From Curtobacterium flaccumfaciens (GTDB lineage: Bacteria > Actinomycetota > Actinomycetes > Actinomycetales > Microbacteriaceae): a stretch of 64,000 nt of DNA. Location of the stretch: assembly GCF_013359815.1 (NCBI RefSeq), contig NZ_JABMCF010000040.1, forward strand, positions 248,001 to 312,000. Direction: 5' to 3'. Below, piece after piece: positions 33,817 to 42,601 of the stretch. A program made the translations under genes and the position numbers. Position 1 is the stretch's first letter, and every line of letters begins with the position of its first letter. The notes beneath the pieces are model-generated. The model had not been told where the DNA came from. It worked only from the letters and a program-made list of their open reading frames with translations, and ran no database searches.

Positions 33817-34854
33817 ATGGCATCACCGTGGACGGGCATCATCGAGGACGCGCGGCACTACCCGTCGCCGCACAACTCGCAACCGATCGTCGTGCGCGTC
33901 GAGGACGACCGCACCGCGACCGTGTTCTACGACCTGCGACGGGGGTTGCCGGCGGAGTCGTTCGGCATCCCGTTCGGGCACGTCTGCGCCGGGGTGTTCC
34001 TGGCCGGGCTCGACGTGGTGGCACGGGCGCACGGGTACACCGTGCAGGAACGGCTCGACCACGCCGAGATGGACTTCGGTCGGCTCGACGCTGGTGCGGA
34101 GGACCGCCTGCACCGGCTGGGCACGGTGACGTTGCGTCCGCACGTGGTCACCGCGGACGACCGGGAGGCCCTGGCCGGCTTCCTCGCACGGCGCACCTCA
34201 CGCAGGCCCTACGACGCAACGCTCGTCGACGCCTCCGCGATCGAGGCCGCGTCCGCCATCGCGTCGGCGGCCGGGCAGCGCTTCCGCACCACCGACGACC
34301 GGGCCACGGTCGACGAGATCGTGCGCGTCAACCAGGAGACCCTGTTCGACGACCTGCAGCACGACGCCGTGCACGACGAGATCCTGCACTGGCTGCGGTT
34401 CTCGAAGCGACAGGCAGCGGCCACCGGCGACGGGCTGTCCGCCGAGACGATGCTCATGCCCGGCCCGGTGCTCCGGTTCGCCATGGAGCACCGCGGACTC
34501 TGGCAGGCCCCGGGCATCGGCGGGGTCTTCCGCAGGGTGTACCTGTCCACCATGCGGGGCGTCCGACAGCTCGCCTGGCTCGAGGGACCGTTCAGCACCC
34601 CGGCCGAGTACGTCGAGGCCGGACGGGTCTTCATGCGCATCTGGCTGGAGTTCTCCGCCCGCGGCATCGCCATGCACCCCTTCGGCACCGTGATCACCAA
34701 CCCGCGGTCACACGCCGCGTTCGTGGAACGTGCGGGCGTCGACGAGTCCGACGGGCGGATGGCCTGGATGCTGTTCCGCTTCGGACACAGCGACCCACCA
34801 CCCCTGGCACACCGCCGACCCGCAGCAGCGATGACCGTCGGCGGTGCCCGGTGA
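33817..34854 (+). CDS. Nitroreductase-family (Acg-like) flavoprotein
   Basis: 345 aa. The FMN-binding opening SPHNSQP is at 17-23 and RRTSRRPY near 125; the long two-lobed chain resembles the Acg-like branch of nitroreductases rather than short NfsB types. Some relatives oxidise azoline rings or bind FMN without known activity. The ATG at 33817 follows GAGGGGGA. The stop overlaps the ligase start by GTGA. Divergent from the carrier-protein operon. Confidence 0.75.
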   Translation: MASPWTGIIEDARHYPSPHNSQPIVVRVEDDRTATVFYDLRRGLPAESFGIPFGHVCAGVFLAGLDVVARAHGYTVQERLDHAEMDFGRLDAGAEDRLHRLGTVTLRPHVVTADDREALAGFLARRTSRRPYDATLVDASAIEAASAIASAAGQRFRTTDDRATVDEIVRVNQETLFDDLQHDAVHDEILHWLRFSKRQAAATGDGLSAETMLMPGPVLRFAMEHRGLWQAPGIGGVFRRVYLSTMRGVRQLAWLEGPFSTPAEYVEAGRVFMRIWLEFSARGIAMHPFGTVITNPRSHAAFVERAGVDESDGRMAWMLFRFGHSDPPPLAHRRPAAAMTVGGAR

Positions 34855-36425
34855 AGCGCGCAGCGGTGTTCTCGGTGGTGTGGGTGGTCGAGACCTTCGT
34901 CGCACTGTTCATGCCCCGGGTCGGCACCCACAAGCTCCTGCTCACGCCCGGCATCGAGCCGCTCCGCTGGACCCTCGGACGCTGGCGCGCCTGGCGGACC
35001 GCGGAACGGGCTGCGAAGCGGGTCCCCGCGTACCGCGCGTTCCTGGCGGAGTCGGGACGGGCCTGCCGGCTCGACACCCGTGGCGGGATCGCCGCGGCGA
35101 TCTCGGGACTGCCCGAGATGGACAAGGACTCCTACGTCAAGCGCTGGAGCATCCCCGAGCGCTGCATCGACGGACGCCTGCCCCGACGCGGCGTCGTCGT
35201 CGACGAGTCCAGCGGATCGAGCGGCACCCCGACCAGCTGGGTGCGCGGCCCCGACGAACGCCAGGCCACCCGACAGCTGCTGCAACTCGGGTTCTCCCGC
35301 ACCGCCAAGGACCTGTCGAAGCAGCCCTTCGTGCTCAACGCCTTCTCGCTCGGGGCCTGGGCCACCGGGATGAACGTGACCGCCTCGCTCACCGAGTCCT
35401 CCATGATCAAGTCGATCGGCCCGGACCGCGACAAGATCGTGCAGACGATGCGCGAGTTCGGCACCGACTTCACCTACATCATCTGCAGCTACCCACCGTT
35501 CCTGAAGGCCCTGTTCGAGGACGACCGGCTCGACTGGAGCCAGTACACGATCGTCGCCGCGTTCGGGGGCGAGGGCATCAGCGAGAACATGCGCGCCCAC
35601 ATCGAGCAGTACGCGCAGGCCGTCCTCGGCTCCTACGGGGCGAGCGATCTCGAGATCAACCTCGGCATCGAGACCCCGTTCAGCGTGCAGCTGCGCCGGG
35701 CGATCGCCGCCTCACCGGAACTCTCCGCCGCCCTGACCAAGCAGAGCGAGTACGGGGTGCTGCCGATGGTGTTCCAGTTCAACCCGTTCGGCTACCTGAT
35801 CGAGACGAACGACCTCGGCGAACTCGTCGTGACCATCGCCCGCTCCGAGAACATCAGCCCACGCATCCGCTACAACATCCACGACCGCGGACACGTGGTG
35901 CGGATGAAGGAGCTGCGGTCCGTGCTGCGGGCGACCGGACACGCGGCGCTCGCCGCGGAGGCCGAGCTCGACCTGCCGCTGCTGTTCCACTACGGCCGGT
36001 CCGACCTGTCCGTCGACTACAACGGCGCCGTCGTCGCACCCGACGTGGTGCGGGACGTCGTGTACGGCGACCCGGAGCTGCTCGAGGCCGTCGAGAACCA
36101 CCGGCTGATCAGCTACGAGGACGACCACGGCGACCGGCAGCTGCACATCGCGTTCCAGCTCGCGTCGGGTGCCGGCGGGTTCGACGCGGACGCCGCCCGG
36201 GGCGACGTGATCGCCGAGCTGCGGCGGTTGAACAAGGACTTCTCGAACGCGATCCGCACGGCCCCGCCCGGCACGCTGCCGACCGTCGCGTTCTACCCGT
36301 ACCGGACGGGGCCGTTCCGCGAGGACGGCAAGAAGCTCAAGAACGAGTACGTGTGGCAGCTGCCGGCCGGGTCGGTCGAGCAGTGGGACCTCGACCTGTC
36401 GTGGGTCGCGGCGAAGGAGGCCTGA
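34851..36425 (+). CDS. PaaK/LuxE-like adenylate-forming ligase
   Basis: 524 aa. An N-terminal hydrophobic stretch and basic region precede the ATP loop SSGSSGTPT (120-128). Further signs are FTYIICSYPPFLKAL, IVAAFGGEGIS, GSYGASDLEINLGIE, and RYNIHDRGHVVRM, all in the order seen in phenylacetate-CoA ligase-like enzymes. It should activate a carboxylic acid as an acyl-adenylate; the acceptor (CoA, carrier protein or amine) is not evident. Co-translated with the nitroreductase protein and next to a carrier-protein operon, so it may feed or extend that pathway. Confidence 0.8.
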   Translation: MKRAAVFSVVWVVETFVALFMPRVGTHKLLLTPGIEPLRWTLGRWRAWRTAERAAKRVPAYRAFLAESGRACRLDTRGGIAAAISGLPEMDKDSYVKRWSIPERCIDGRLPRRGVVVDESSGSSGTPTSWVRGPDERQATRQLLQLGFSRTAKDLSKQPFVLNAFSLGAWATGMNVTASLTESSMIKSIGPDRDKIVQTMREFGTDFTYIICSYPPFLKALFEDDRLDWSQYTIVAAFGGEGISENMRAHIEQYAQAVLGSYGASDLEINLGIETPFSVQLRRAIAASPELSAALTKQSEYGVLPMVFQFNPFGYLIETNDLGELVVTIARSENISPRIRYNIHDRGHVVRMKELRSVLRATGHAALAAEAELDLPLLFHYGRSDLSVDYNGAVVAPDVVRDVVYGDPELLEAVENHRLISYEDDHGDRQLHIAFQLASGAGGFDADAARGDVIAELRRLNKDFSNAIRTAPPGTLPTVAFYPYRTGPFREDGKKLKNEYVWQLPAGSVEQWDLDLSWVAAKEA

Positions 36426-36443
36426 GCCGAGCCGGTTCCGGCG

Positions 36444-36995
36444 CTAGTCGTACTGCGGCGGCCAGTCGAAGGGCGCCGGCAGGTGCGGGACCTCGCCGAC
36501 GGTCGTGACGACGAGGACGATCTGGCGCAGGTCCGTGAGCTCGATCGAGCGCGGGTTGCCGATCCTCCGGTGTCCGTCGACCCACACCGTCAGTTCGCCG
36601 CGCAGACCACCGACGTGCTCCGGACCGAGCGAGACGCCCCACTCGTCGAAGAACTGCCCGAGCGTGAACGTCTGCTCCGTCGGGGACTCGACGTGCACGA
36701 TGCCCGACGTGTCGTGCGTGTGGATCTCCGCGGCGAACTTCCGGCTGTCCGAGTGCCCGATGTTCGCCGGGACAGTCACCGGCTCGTCGCCGTCCAGGAT
36801 CGTCAGGTGCGTGTGCACGTGCTCGGCCAGCCGTTCGCCCCAGACGTTCCGGAGCCCGGCGGACTCGGCGCGGGCCGTCAGGTCGGACGGCCGTGGCCAG
36901 GGTGGAGCGTCGCGGGTGGTGGCCGGTCCAGATGCGGCGCACCCGGACAGCAGCAGGAGTGCGGCCACCGCGACCGCGACGCTCCGCAGGTTCAC
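36444..36995 (-). CDS. Lipoprotein with conserved HTH/DTSG motif, function unknown
   Basis: 183 aa. Signal peptide with LSGC lipobox at about 18-21. The mature part has HVHTHLTILDGDEPVTVPANIG, then EIHTHDTSGIVHVESPTEQTFTLGQFFDEWG, a pattern seen in actinobacterial lipoproteins of unknown function; the His-rich motifs could bind metal. The GTG at 36995 overlaps the stop of the frameshifted reductase upstream. Confidence 0.75.
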   Translation of the reverse strand: MNLRSVAVAVAALLLLSGCAASGPATTRDAPPWPRPSDLTARAESAGLRNVWGERLAEHVHTHLTILDGDEPVTVPANIGHSDSRKFAAEIHTHDTSGIVHVESPTEQTFTLGQFFDEWGVSLGPEHVGGLRGELTVWVDGHRRIGNPRSIELTDLRQIVLVVTTVGEVPHLPAPFDWPPQYD

Positions 36996-37971
36996 CAGCG
37001 GTCGTGGACGCTCGCGCGGAACCACGTGTCGTACAGGTCGTGCACGGTGGCGTCGAGGCCCTCGATCGGCGGCAGGTCGCCGGCCGCGGCGTTCGAGCGC
37101 GCCTGCTCCGGGTTGCGCGCGCCGGGGATCGCCGCGGTGACGCCGTCCTGCGCGAGGATCCACGCGAGCGCCGCCTGCGGGACCGAGACGGCGTCCGGCA
37201 GGGACGCCGCGAAGGTCTGTGCGGCACGCACGCCGTCGTCGTAGTCGACGCCGCTGAAGGTCTCGCCCTGGTCGAAGGCCTCGCCGTGGCGGTTGTAGTT
37301 GCGGTGGTCGCCCTCGGCGAACGACGTGTCGGTCGTGTACTTGCCCGAGAGCAGCCCCGAGGCCAACGGGACGCGCGCCATGATGCCGACCCCTGCCTCC
37401 TGGGCCGCCGGCAGCACGCGGTCGAGCGGCTTGAGACGGAACGCGTTGAGGATGATCTGGACGCTCGCGACGCCGGGCCGGGCGATCGCGGTCAGGGCCT
37501 GGTCGGCGGTCTCGACGCTGACGCCGTAGGCGGCGATCGAGCCGTCGGCGACCAGCGCGTCGAGGGCGTCGTAGACGGCGTCGTCCTCGTATACCGGGGT
37601 CGGCGGGCAGTGCAGCTGCACGAGGTCGAGGGTGTCCTGCCCGAGGTTCTTCCGCGAGCGGTCCACCCACTCGCGGAAGTTCGCGGCGACGTAGTTCTCG
37701 GGGACCTGGTCGGCGCGACGGCCCATCTTCGTGGTGATCGTCAGCGGCACGTCTGGGTTCGCGGCACGCCACGCGCCGATGAGCTGCTCGCTCCGGCCGT
37801 CGCCGTAGACGTCGGCGGTGTCGAACAGGGTGACGCCCGACTCGACGGAGGCGTCCATGACGGCGTGGCGTCGGCTTCGGAGACGGGACCCCAGTCACCG
37901 CCGAACTGCCAGGTGCCGAGACCGATGGGGGAGACGGAGCGGCCGGTGCGGCCGAGGGTGCGACTCTGCAT
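36992..37971 (-). pseudogene. Aldo/keto reductase interrupted by a single-base frameshift
   Basis: NADPH-dependent carbonyl reductase, about 325 residues if intact. The N-terminus (MQSRTLGRTGRSVSPIGLG, then QFGGDWGPVSEADA) is in one frame from 37971, and the remainder (AVMDASVESGVTLFDTADVYGDG onward, with KMGRR, QLHCPP and GARNPEQARSNAAAG) is in another. One base appears lost at about 37865-37866, where GCC-AC-GCC should be GCC-NNN-GCC. Catalytic Asp and Tyr (DTADVYGDG) and Lys (TTKMG) are intact. It could be a recent mutation or a sequencing error. The start has TACGCT 7 bases upstream, so it is probably leaderless. Confidence 0.8.
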
Positions 37972-38006
37972 GGGTCCGAGCGTAGTCAGACGCGGACGGG
38001 CGGGGT

Positions 38007-38540
38007 TCAGCCGATCGTCGAGACGCCGCGGCGCAGGAGCGCTCGCGCTGCCCGCGCGCGGGGGATGACCCAGACGGCTGCCCACAGGGCCATCGCGCTC
38101 CAGAGCAGGATGAGCATCGTCGTGATGAGGGTGCCGTGCTGGTCGCGCATCGACCAGGTCATCGCGATCCACAGCACGCCGAGGACGACCTTGCCCCAGC
38201 CGGCGCCCTCGCGGTCGGCCTGGGCCTGGACGAGCGGGATCCACTGGTCGGCCGGCACACCCGCGGGCACCTGGCCGTCGGCGATCCACTCGCGGACGAC
38301 GATCGACCGTTCGTAGCCGCCCTCGGCACGCCAGGCACGGCGCTGCAGGACGACGGCGATCGCGGCACCGGCCACGGCGGTCGGGATACCGGCCGAGACC
38401 AGGACGGTGGTGGTCGCCTCGGTCCACGAGGACAGGACCAGCATGACCAGGACGACGGCGAAGGCCGCGCCCGTCACACCGGCGCCGAGCAGGCGGAGCC
38501 GCCCGGCTTCGTCGAGGACACCGACTCCGACACCGTTCAC
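38007..38540 (-). CDS. Membrane protein of unknown function
   Basis: 177 aa with four hydrophobic segments arranged in two pairs: TGAAFAVVLVMLVLSSW and ATTTVLVSAGIPTAVAGAAIAVVL, then a ~50-residue cytoplasmic loop, then VVLGVLWIAMTW and TLITTMLILLWSAMALWAAVWVI. No family recognised. The GTG start at 38540 has TACGCT 7 bases upstream and no ribosome site (leaderless). Confidence 0.7.
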   Translation of the reverse strand: MNGVGVGVLDEAGRLRLLGAGVTGAAFAVVLVMLVLSSWTEATTTVLVSAGIPTAVAGAAIAVVLQRRAWRAEGGYERSIVVREWIADGQVPAGVPADQWIPLVQAQADREGAGWGKVVLGVLWIAMTWSMRDQHGTLITTMLILLWSAMALWAAVWVIPRARAARALLRRGVSTIG

Positions 38541-38547
38541 GGGGGAG

Positions 38548-38553
38548 AGCGTA
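38548..38553 (-). promoter_or_regulatory. -10 box of a leaderless transcript (membrane protein at 38540)
   Basis: TACGCT on the minus strand, 7 bases before the GTG start codon. Confidence 0.5.
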
Positions 38554-38583
38554 CCTGCGGTGATCGGGGGCCGGGGGCGTTGG

Positions 38584-39462
38584 TCAGCCCAGTGCCAGCA
38601 ACCAGCACATGCCGGCGGCGGCGAAGGCCATCGCCCAGCTCACCAGGCTGCCGATGAGGAAGTACTCGGCCTGGTACCCGGTCGTCTCGCGGCGGATCTC
38701 GGGGAACCGGACGATCCCCTTCGCGGCGATCAGCGCGGCCACGACGGGGAAGGCGCCGGCCAACGAGAACCCGGCGAGCAGCAGGCGCTCGATCGGGCCG
38801 ATCATGCGGCCGCCCTTGAGGGTGACCGTGCCGTCCGTGTCCGTGTCCGTGTCCGTGTCCGTGTCCGTGTCCGCCCCGGGTGCCCGGGTGGTGCGGCGCC
38901 AGTCGAAGCGCTTCCGGCGGGTCGGTTCGGCCGCCACTGCACCGGGCCGTGCGTCGGGCGACATCCCCGGCGGCAGCGCCTGGGCGACGACCACGTTGGC
39001 CGAGTCAACCAGGAACAGTGCGGACCCGATGCCGGCGACGAGCGCCGCGAGCGGCACCGCTCCGACGAACGCCGGGCCGGCGTCACGGTGCCAGTCCACC
39101 ACGAAGCCGGACGCGTCGGCAGCCGGTGCCCAGAGCAGCAGCGCGGCGACGGCGACCGCGAGCAGGACGGCCGGCCAGGACCCGGAGCGTCGGAGCCAGG
39201 GGAGTGCCCGATCGCGACCGCCGGGTGCGCCCCCGGACCGCACCGGGATCGTCGTCGCGACCCACAGGGCTGCGAGCACGACCGTGACCAGCACCGACCA
39301 GACGGCGAGGCCGAGGCCGAGCACCGCCACGGCCGTCACGGCGACCCAGAGCAGGACGATCACCGTGGCGGTCAGCACGCGCCGTGGTGCCGCATCGGTC
39401 CCGGTCCGTGCGCGGACGACGTCGGCGAGCCCGACGAGGGTGAGGAGGACTCCGGCGAGCAT
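38584..39462 (-). CDS. Membrane protein with DUF3307-like C-terminus (SatE-like partner of SatD)
   Basis: 292 aa, six to eight hydrophobic segments. The last ~75 residues (GGRMIGPIERLLLAGFSLAGAFPVVAALIAAKGIVRFPEI, then AEYFLIGSLVSWAMAFAAAG) match the conserved C-terminal block of DUF3307 proteins, which commonly accompany SatD. A cytoplasmic linker holds (Asp-Thr)6-Asp encoded by a hexanucleotide repeat. The start overlaps the SatD stop by one base. Confidence 0.65.
   Translation of the reverse strand: MLAGVLLTLVGLADVVRARTGTDAAPRRVLTATVIVLLWVAVTAVAVLGLGLAVWSVLVTVVLAALWVATTIPVRSGGAPGGRDRALPWLRRSGSWPAVLLAVAVAALLLWAPAADASGFVVDWHRDAGPAFVGAVPLAALVAGIGSALFLVDSANVVVAQALPPGMSPDARPGAVAAEPTRRKRFDWRRTTRAPGADTDTDTDTDTDTDGTVTLKGGRMIGPIERLLLAGFSLAGAFPVVAALIAAKGIVRFPEIRRETTGYQAEYFLIGSLVSWAMAFAAAGMCWLLALG
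38833..38874. repeat. Hexanucleotide microsatellite in coding sequence
   Basis: Six perfect GTCCGT units plus a GTCCGC unit (42 bases). On the coding strand it gives alternating Asp-Thr. Changes in copy number keep the frame and would only change linker length. Confidence 0.95.
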
Positions 39463-40109
39463 CAGCGGCTCCCGTCCCCGAGGACACGCAGGCCCTCGAC
39501 CAGGGCGGCGACGCCCGACTTCTGCACGGACTGGGACACCGCCGACGGGGTGATGCCCTCGTCCGCGGCGATCTGCGCCTGCGTGCGGCCCTGCACCAGA
39601 CCGAGTGCGATCCGGCGGGCGCGGGGTGCGAGTCGCGAGACGACGTGGTCGCGGCTGAGGAAGTAGGCGTTCACGAGTCGCTCCGTCGTTCCGTGGCGGT
39701 CATCGGCGTCGTGGTACCAGGACCGCAGGAACGCGGTCCGGCCGTCCTCGCGCCGGTGGGTCTCGTTGATGGCGTCCCGCGCCGACCACCAGCCCGGGCC
39801 GTCCTGCAGCGGGCCGCCGGCGCCGCCGGTGCCGATCGTCCGGACCTGCCCGCGGCCGATGCCGAGGCGGATCTGCACGGTCGGGGGGAGTGCGAGGGTC
39901 GCGGCCGTCGTCGCCACGAGGGCGTCGGTGAGCGTGGCGTAGATGACCTGGAACTCGTCGCCGACGGTGGCGCGGAGGGGGTCGAGTGCGCTGACGTCCG
40001 CGGTACTGTCGAAGGCGCGCTCGACGTCCTGCTGGGCTGCGGAGCGGTCCTCGAGCGTGCGGGAGTCGACCAGGTCGACGATCACGGCGATCACGGGCTC
40101 GGACTGCAT
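39462..40109 (-). CDS. SatD-family protein with helix-turn-helix
   Basis: 215 aa. The N-terminal half (VIAVIVDLVDSRTLEDRSAAQQDVERAF, GDEFQVIY) matches SatD proteins and resembles nucleotide-cyclase-like folds. The C-terminal part (ALGLVQGRTQAQIAADEGITPSAVSQSVQ) is a sigma-70 region 4-like helix-turn-helix. SatD was named from a streptococcal acid-adaptation operon; its biochemical role is not known. The ATG at 40109 has TACGCT 6 bases upstream: leaderless. Confidence 0.75.
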   Translation of the reverse strand: MQSEPVIAVIVDLVDSRTLEDRSAAQQDVERAFDSTADVSALDPLRATVGDEFQVIYATLTDALVATTAATLALPPTVQIRLGIGRGQVRTIGTGGAGGPLQDGPGWWSARDAINETHRREDGRTAFLRSWYHDADDRHGTTERLVNAYFLSRDHVVSRLAPRARRIALGLVQGRTQAQIAADEGITPSAVSQSVQKSGVAALVEGLRVLGDGSR

Positions 40110-40115
40110 GGGTTA

Positions 40116-40121
40116 AGCGTA
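40116..40121 (-). promoter_or_regulatory. -10 box of a leaderless transcript (SatD-like)
   Basis: TACGCT on the minus strand, 6 bases before the ATG, in a locally AT-richer stretch. Confidence 0.55.
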
Positions 40122-40273
40122 GAGCTTCATATCGCCGAAAGTAAGTCTGGGGCTAAACCATTTGGGGCGGCCACTCTCGCCGGCGCACGGGTCCGCGGCT
40201 GAAATGTCACCTTCTGGACGTCTGGCGTCGAACCTGACAGCATGGGCGGACGCTGTCGGAGGGGGACGAGCAG

Positions 40274-42547
40274 ATGGATGGTGCACGACCGGGGACGGGT
40301 GTCGCCAGGGCGGGTTCGACCGAGACCGCGGTGCGGCGGCAGGACGGTCCGCCACCCGTGCCGTCGATCGCGTGGAGCGGGGGCCGCGCGGTGCTCGCCC
40401 TCGTCGTGCCGTTCGCTGCCGGGCTGCTGCTGGCCGGGGTGGTGCTGCTGCTCGACGTCCCTGGTGGTCGAGTCGCCCTGGTGAACGGTGCGTTCGTGGC
40501 GCTCGACGGTGCCGGGGTGCCCGTGGCCCTGCTCGCTGTAGCAGTGGTGATCGCGGGGCTCGGGCTCGGTCTCGGAGTGACCGCAACCACCGTGGTCATG
40601 CTCGCGGCCGCAGACGACGCGGTGGCGGGGCCGCGCGACGCCTGGCGGTGGTCGGTCCACCACTGGCGGCTCGTCGTCGAGGCCGCTCTCGTCGCGTTGG
40701 CGGCGTTGGCGGCGGGGACAGCCACCACCGTGTGGTGGCGGGCAGGTGGATGGGGCGCCGTCGTGATCGTCGTGCTGCTGGTGCTCGGTACCGTCATCGT
40801 GGCGCCGCTGCTGCTCGGGTGGGCGTTGCTCGTGGCCGGTGTGCCCCGTCGATCGGCCTTCCGTCGCGCCTGGGGATCTGGTCGGGTCATCGTCCGTGGT
40901 GGGCACGAGGCGACGGCGACGCCGCGTCGTGCGCTCGTCGGGGGAGCGGCGCTGGTGACGGTGCTCGGGGTCGGCGTCCTGCTGGTGCTGCGCCTGTTGC
41001 CGCCGTCCGTGCTCCGGAGCAGCGTCGTCGTGGCCTGGTGCTGCATCGCCGTGACCGGACTGGTGCTGCTCGTCGTCGCGATCGCGGTCCGCGGAGCCGC
41101 AACGCGGAACGAAGGCGGTCGGCTTCGGTCACCGCTGGCGGTCAATCCGGTCGACCCGGTCGACCCTGTGGCTCGGGGACGACGGGTGCGGCCTGGACTC
41201 GTCGGAGCGGGCGTGGTGCTCGTCCCGGCGGTGGTGTTCGCGGTGATCGTCTCGAGCAATCCGCTCGGCGTCGTACAGTACGACGCCGCCCGTGCCGACG
41301 CGCGCGGCCTGCTCGGCGGCGACATCGCGGACGTCGGAGGCCGGACGGCGGTCGTGAGCACGCCGTCGAAACCGCCCAGCCGTCTGCGGATGTGTGGGGG
41401 TGCGTCGTGCGACACCCCCGTGGAGATGCCCGGCCTGACCGGCGGCTCCGCGATCGGGAGCGCCGGCGACGGCGGGCTGCTCACTGCCCATTGGAAGGTG
41501 CGGTTCGAGGACGAGGTCGCGCAGGAGTACGAGCTCGAAGTCGTGCACTCACGCGCGGACCAACTCGATGTGGCACCGAAGTCGGACGATGCCGCCTGGC
41601 CCGCGGGGAGACGGGCGGAGCAGCGTGACTCCGCCGACGAGGCGCCGGCCGTCGATCGCCCGGAAGGGCACCGCACCACGGTCGCCGCCGTCGACATCGT
41701 GGAGACCGATCAGGGGCGCGTCAGCTACTGGATGACCGACGTGGCAGTCGCGAGTTCCGGCGACCGGCCGGTGGTGGTCGGGATCGCCCGCGGCGGTGAA
41801 CCGGAAGGACGCTCGCACCTGGTCGCCGTGTTCTGCGAGGACGTGTCCTGCGTCGAACACACGGTTCGGCAGGTGGCGCTGCCGTGGATCCCGCCGCTGG
41901 ACCACCAGGGTGTGGACGTCGCCGTCGCGCCGGACGGCACCGCGGTGGTCTCGCTGGTGTCGGAGACCGACGCTCGTTCGCCGACCTTCACCGCCCTTCG
42001 GCTCGTGTCGTTCAGCCCGGACGGCGGCCAGCCCGTCGTCCGCGACCTGTCGCACGCGATCCCGCCGGGGGAGCCGGTCCGGGCGTGGGACGAGGCGTAC
42101 GACGCCCGGGTGGCGATCGGCGGCGACGGGAACCCGGTCGTGCTCGCGCGGTCGAACGGGATCGCGACCCAACGGCTGACGTTCTGCGCGGATGCGTCGT
42201 GCTCGTCTTCGTCGCACACGGACATCACGCCGAAGGGGCCGACGAACCTGCTTCCGGCGTTCGTCATCGACCGATCGGGGCGGCCACTCGTCGCGGTCCG
42301 TGACGAGGAACGCGGCACTCTGGGACTGCTCTCGTGCCGTGACGCACGGTGCACCAGTTCCGAGCAGACGACGATCGCCCGGTTCCCGCCGGTGCAGGAC
42401 GAACGGTCGAGCACCAGCACGCTGGCGATCGGCCTCAGCGCCGACGACACCCCGATCGTGCTGTCCGGTGGCGTTCCGGAGGACCGGGACGAGGACGCGA
42501 AGGGACTCGTGATCCGCTGCGACCGACCCCGGTGCGGGGTGTCGTGA
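40274..42547 (+). CDS. Large membrane protein with extracellular CxxxxC-repeat domain
   Basis: 757 aa. Residues ~30-300 contain about seven hydrophobic segments; a further single span lies near 310-330. The remaining ~420 residues should be outside and carry five CxxxxC units: MCGGASCD (~372), FCEDVSC (~519), FCADASC (~636), SCRDARC (~687) and RCDRPRC (~748). Each follows a hydrophobic beta-strand and most are preceded by D(G/R)xPVV or RPLVAV strands, suggesting a beta-propeller with disulphide-closed turns. No family recognised. It stands alone between SatD and tRNA-Val. Confidence 0.7.
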   Translation: MDGARPGTGVARAGSTETAVRRQDGPPPVPSIAWSGGRAVLALVVPFAAGLLLAGVVLLLDVPGGRVALVNGAFVALDGAGVPVALLAVAVVIAGLGLGLGVTATTVVMLAAADDAVAGPRDAWRWSVHHWRLVVEAALVALAALAAGTATTVWWRAGGWGAVVIVVLLVLGTVIVAPLLLGWALLVAGVPRRSAFRRAWGSGRVIVRGGHEATATPRRALVGGAALVTVLGVGVLLVLRLLPPSVLRSSVVVAWCCIAVTGLVLLVVAIAVRGAATRNEGGRLRSPLAVNPVDPVDPVARGRRVRPGLVGAGVVLVPAVVFAVIVSSNPLGVVQYDAARADARGLLGGDIADVGGRTAVVSTPSKPPSRLRMCGGASCDTPVEMPGLTGGSAIGSAGDGGLLTAHWKVRFEDEVAQEYELEVVHSRADQLDVAPKSDDAAWPAGRRAEQRDSADEAPAVDRPEGHRTTVAAVDIVETDQGRVSYWMTDVAVASSGDRPVVVGIARGGEPEGRSHLVAVFCEDVSCVEHTVRQVALPWIPPLDHQGVDVAVAPDGTAVVSLVSETDARSPTFTALRLVSFSPDGGQPVVRDLSHAIPPGEPVRAWDEAYDARVAIGGDGNPVVLARSNGIATQRLTFCADASCSSSSHTDITPKGPTNLLPAFVIDRSGRPLVAVRDEERGTLGLLSCRDARCTSSEQTTIARFPPVQDERSSTSTLAIGLSADDTPIVLSGGVPEDRDEDAKGLVIRCDRPRCGVS

Positions 42548-42587
42548 CGTGCCCGCCTGGTTCGACGACGATCGAGCGCTGACGCCT

Positions 42588-42593
42588 TAGGAT
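42588..42593 (+). promoter_or_regulatory. Candidate -10 box of tRNA-Val
   Basis: TAGGAT 8 bases before the tRNA; TTCGAC at 42561 is a weak upstream partner with an over-long spacer. Confidence 0.4.
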
Positions 42594-42601
42594 CGTGGTG
42601 A

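Noticed and set aside
29223..36425. Cluster considered as a nonribosomal peptide or polyketide locus
   Set aside because: No condensation, ketosynthase or multi-domain adenylation modules; all parts are stand-alone proteins.
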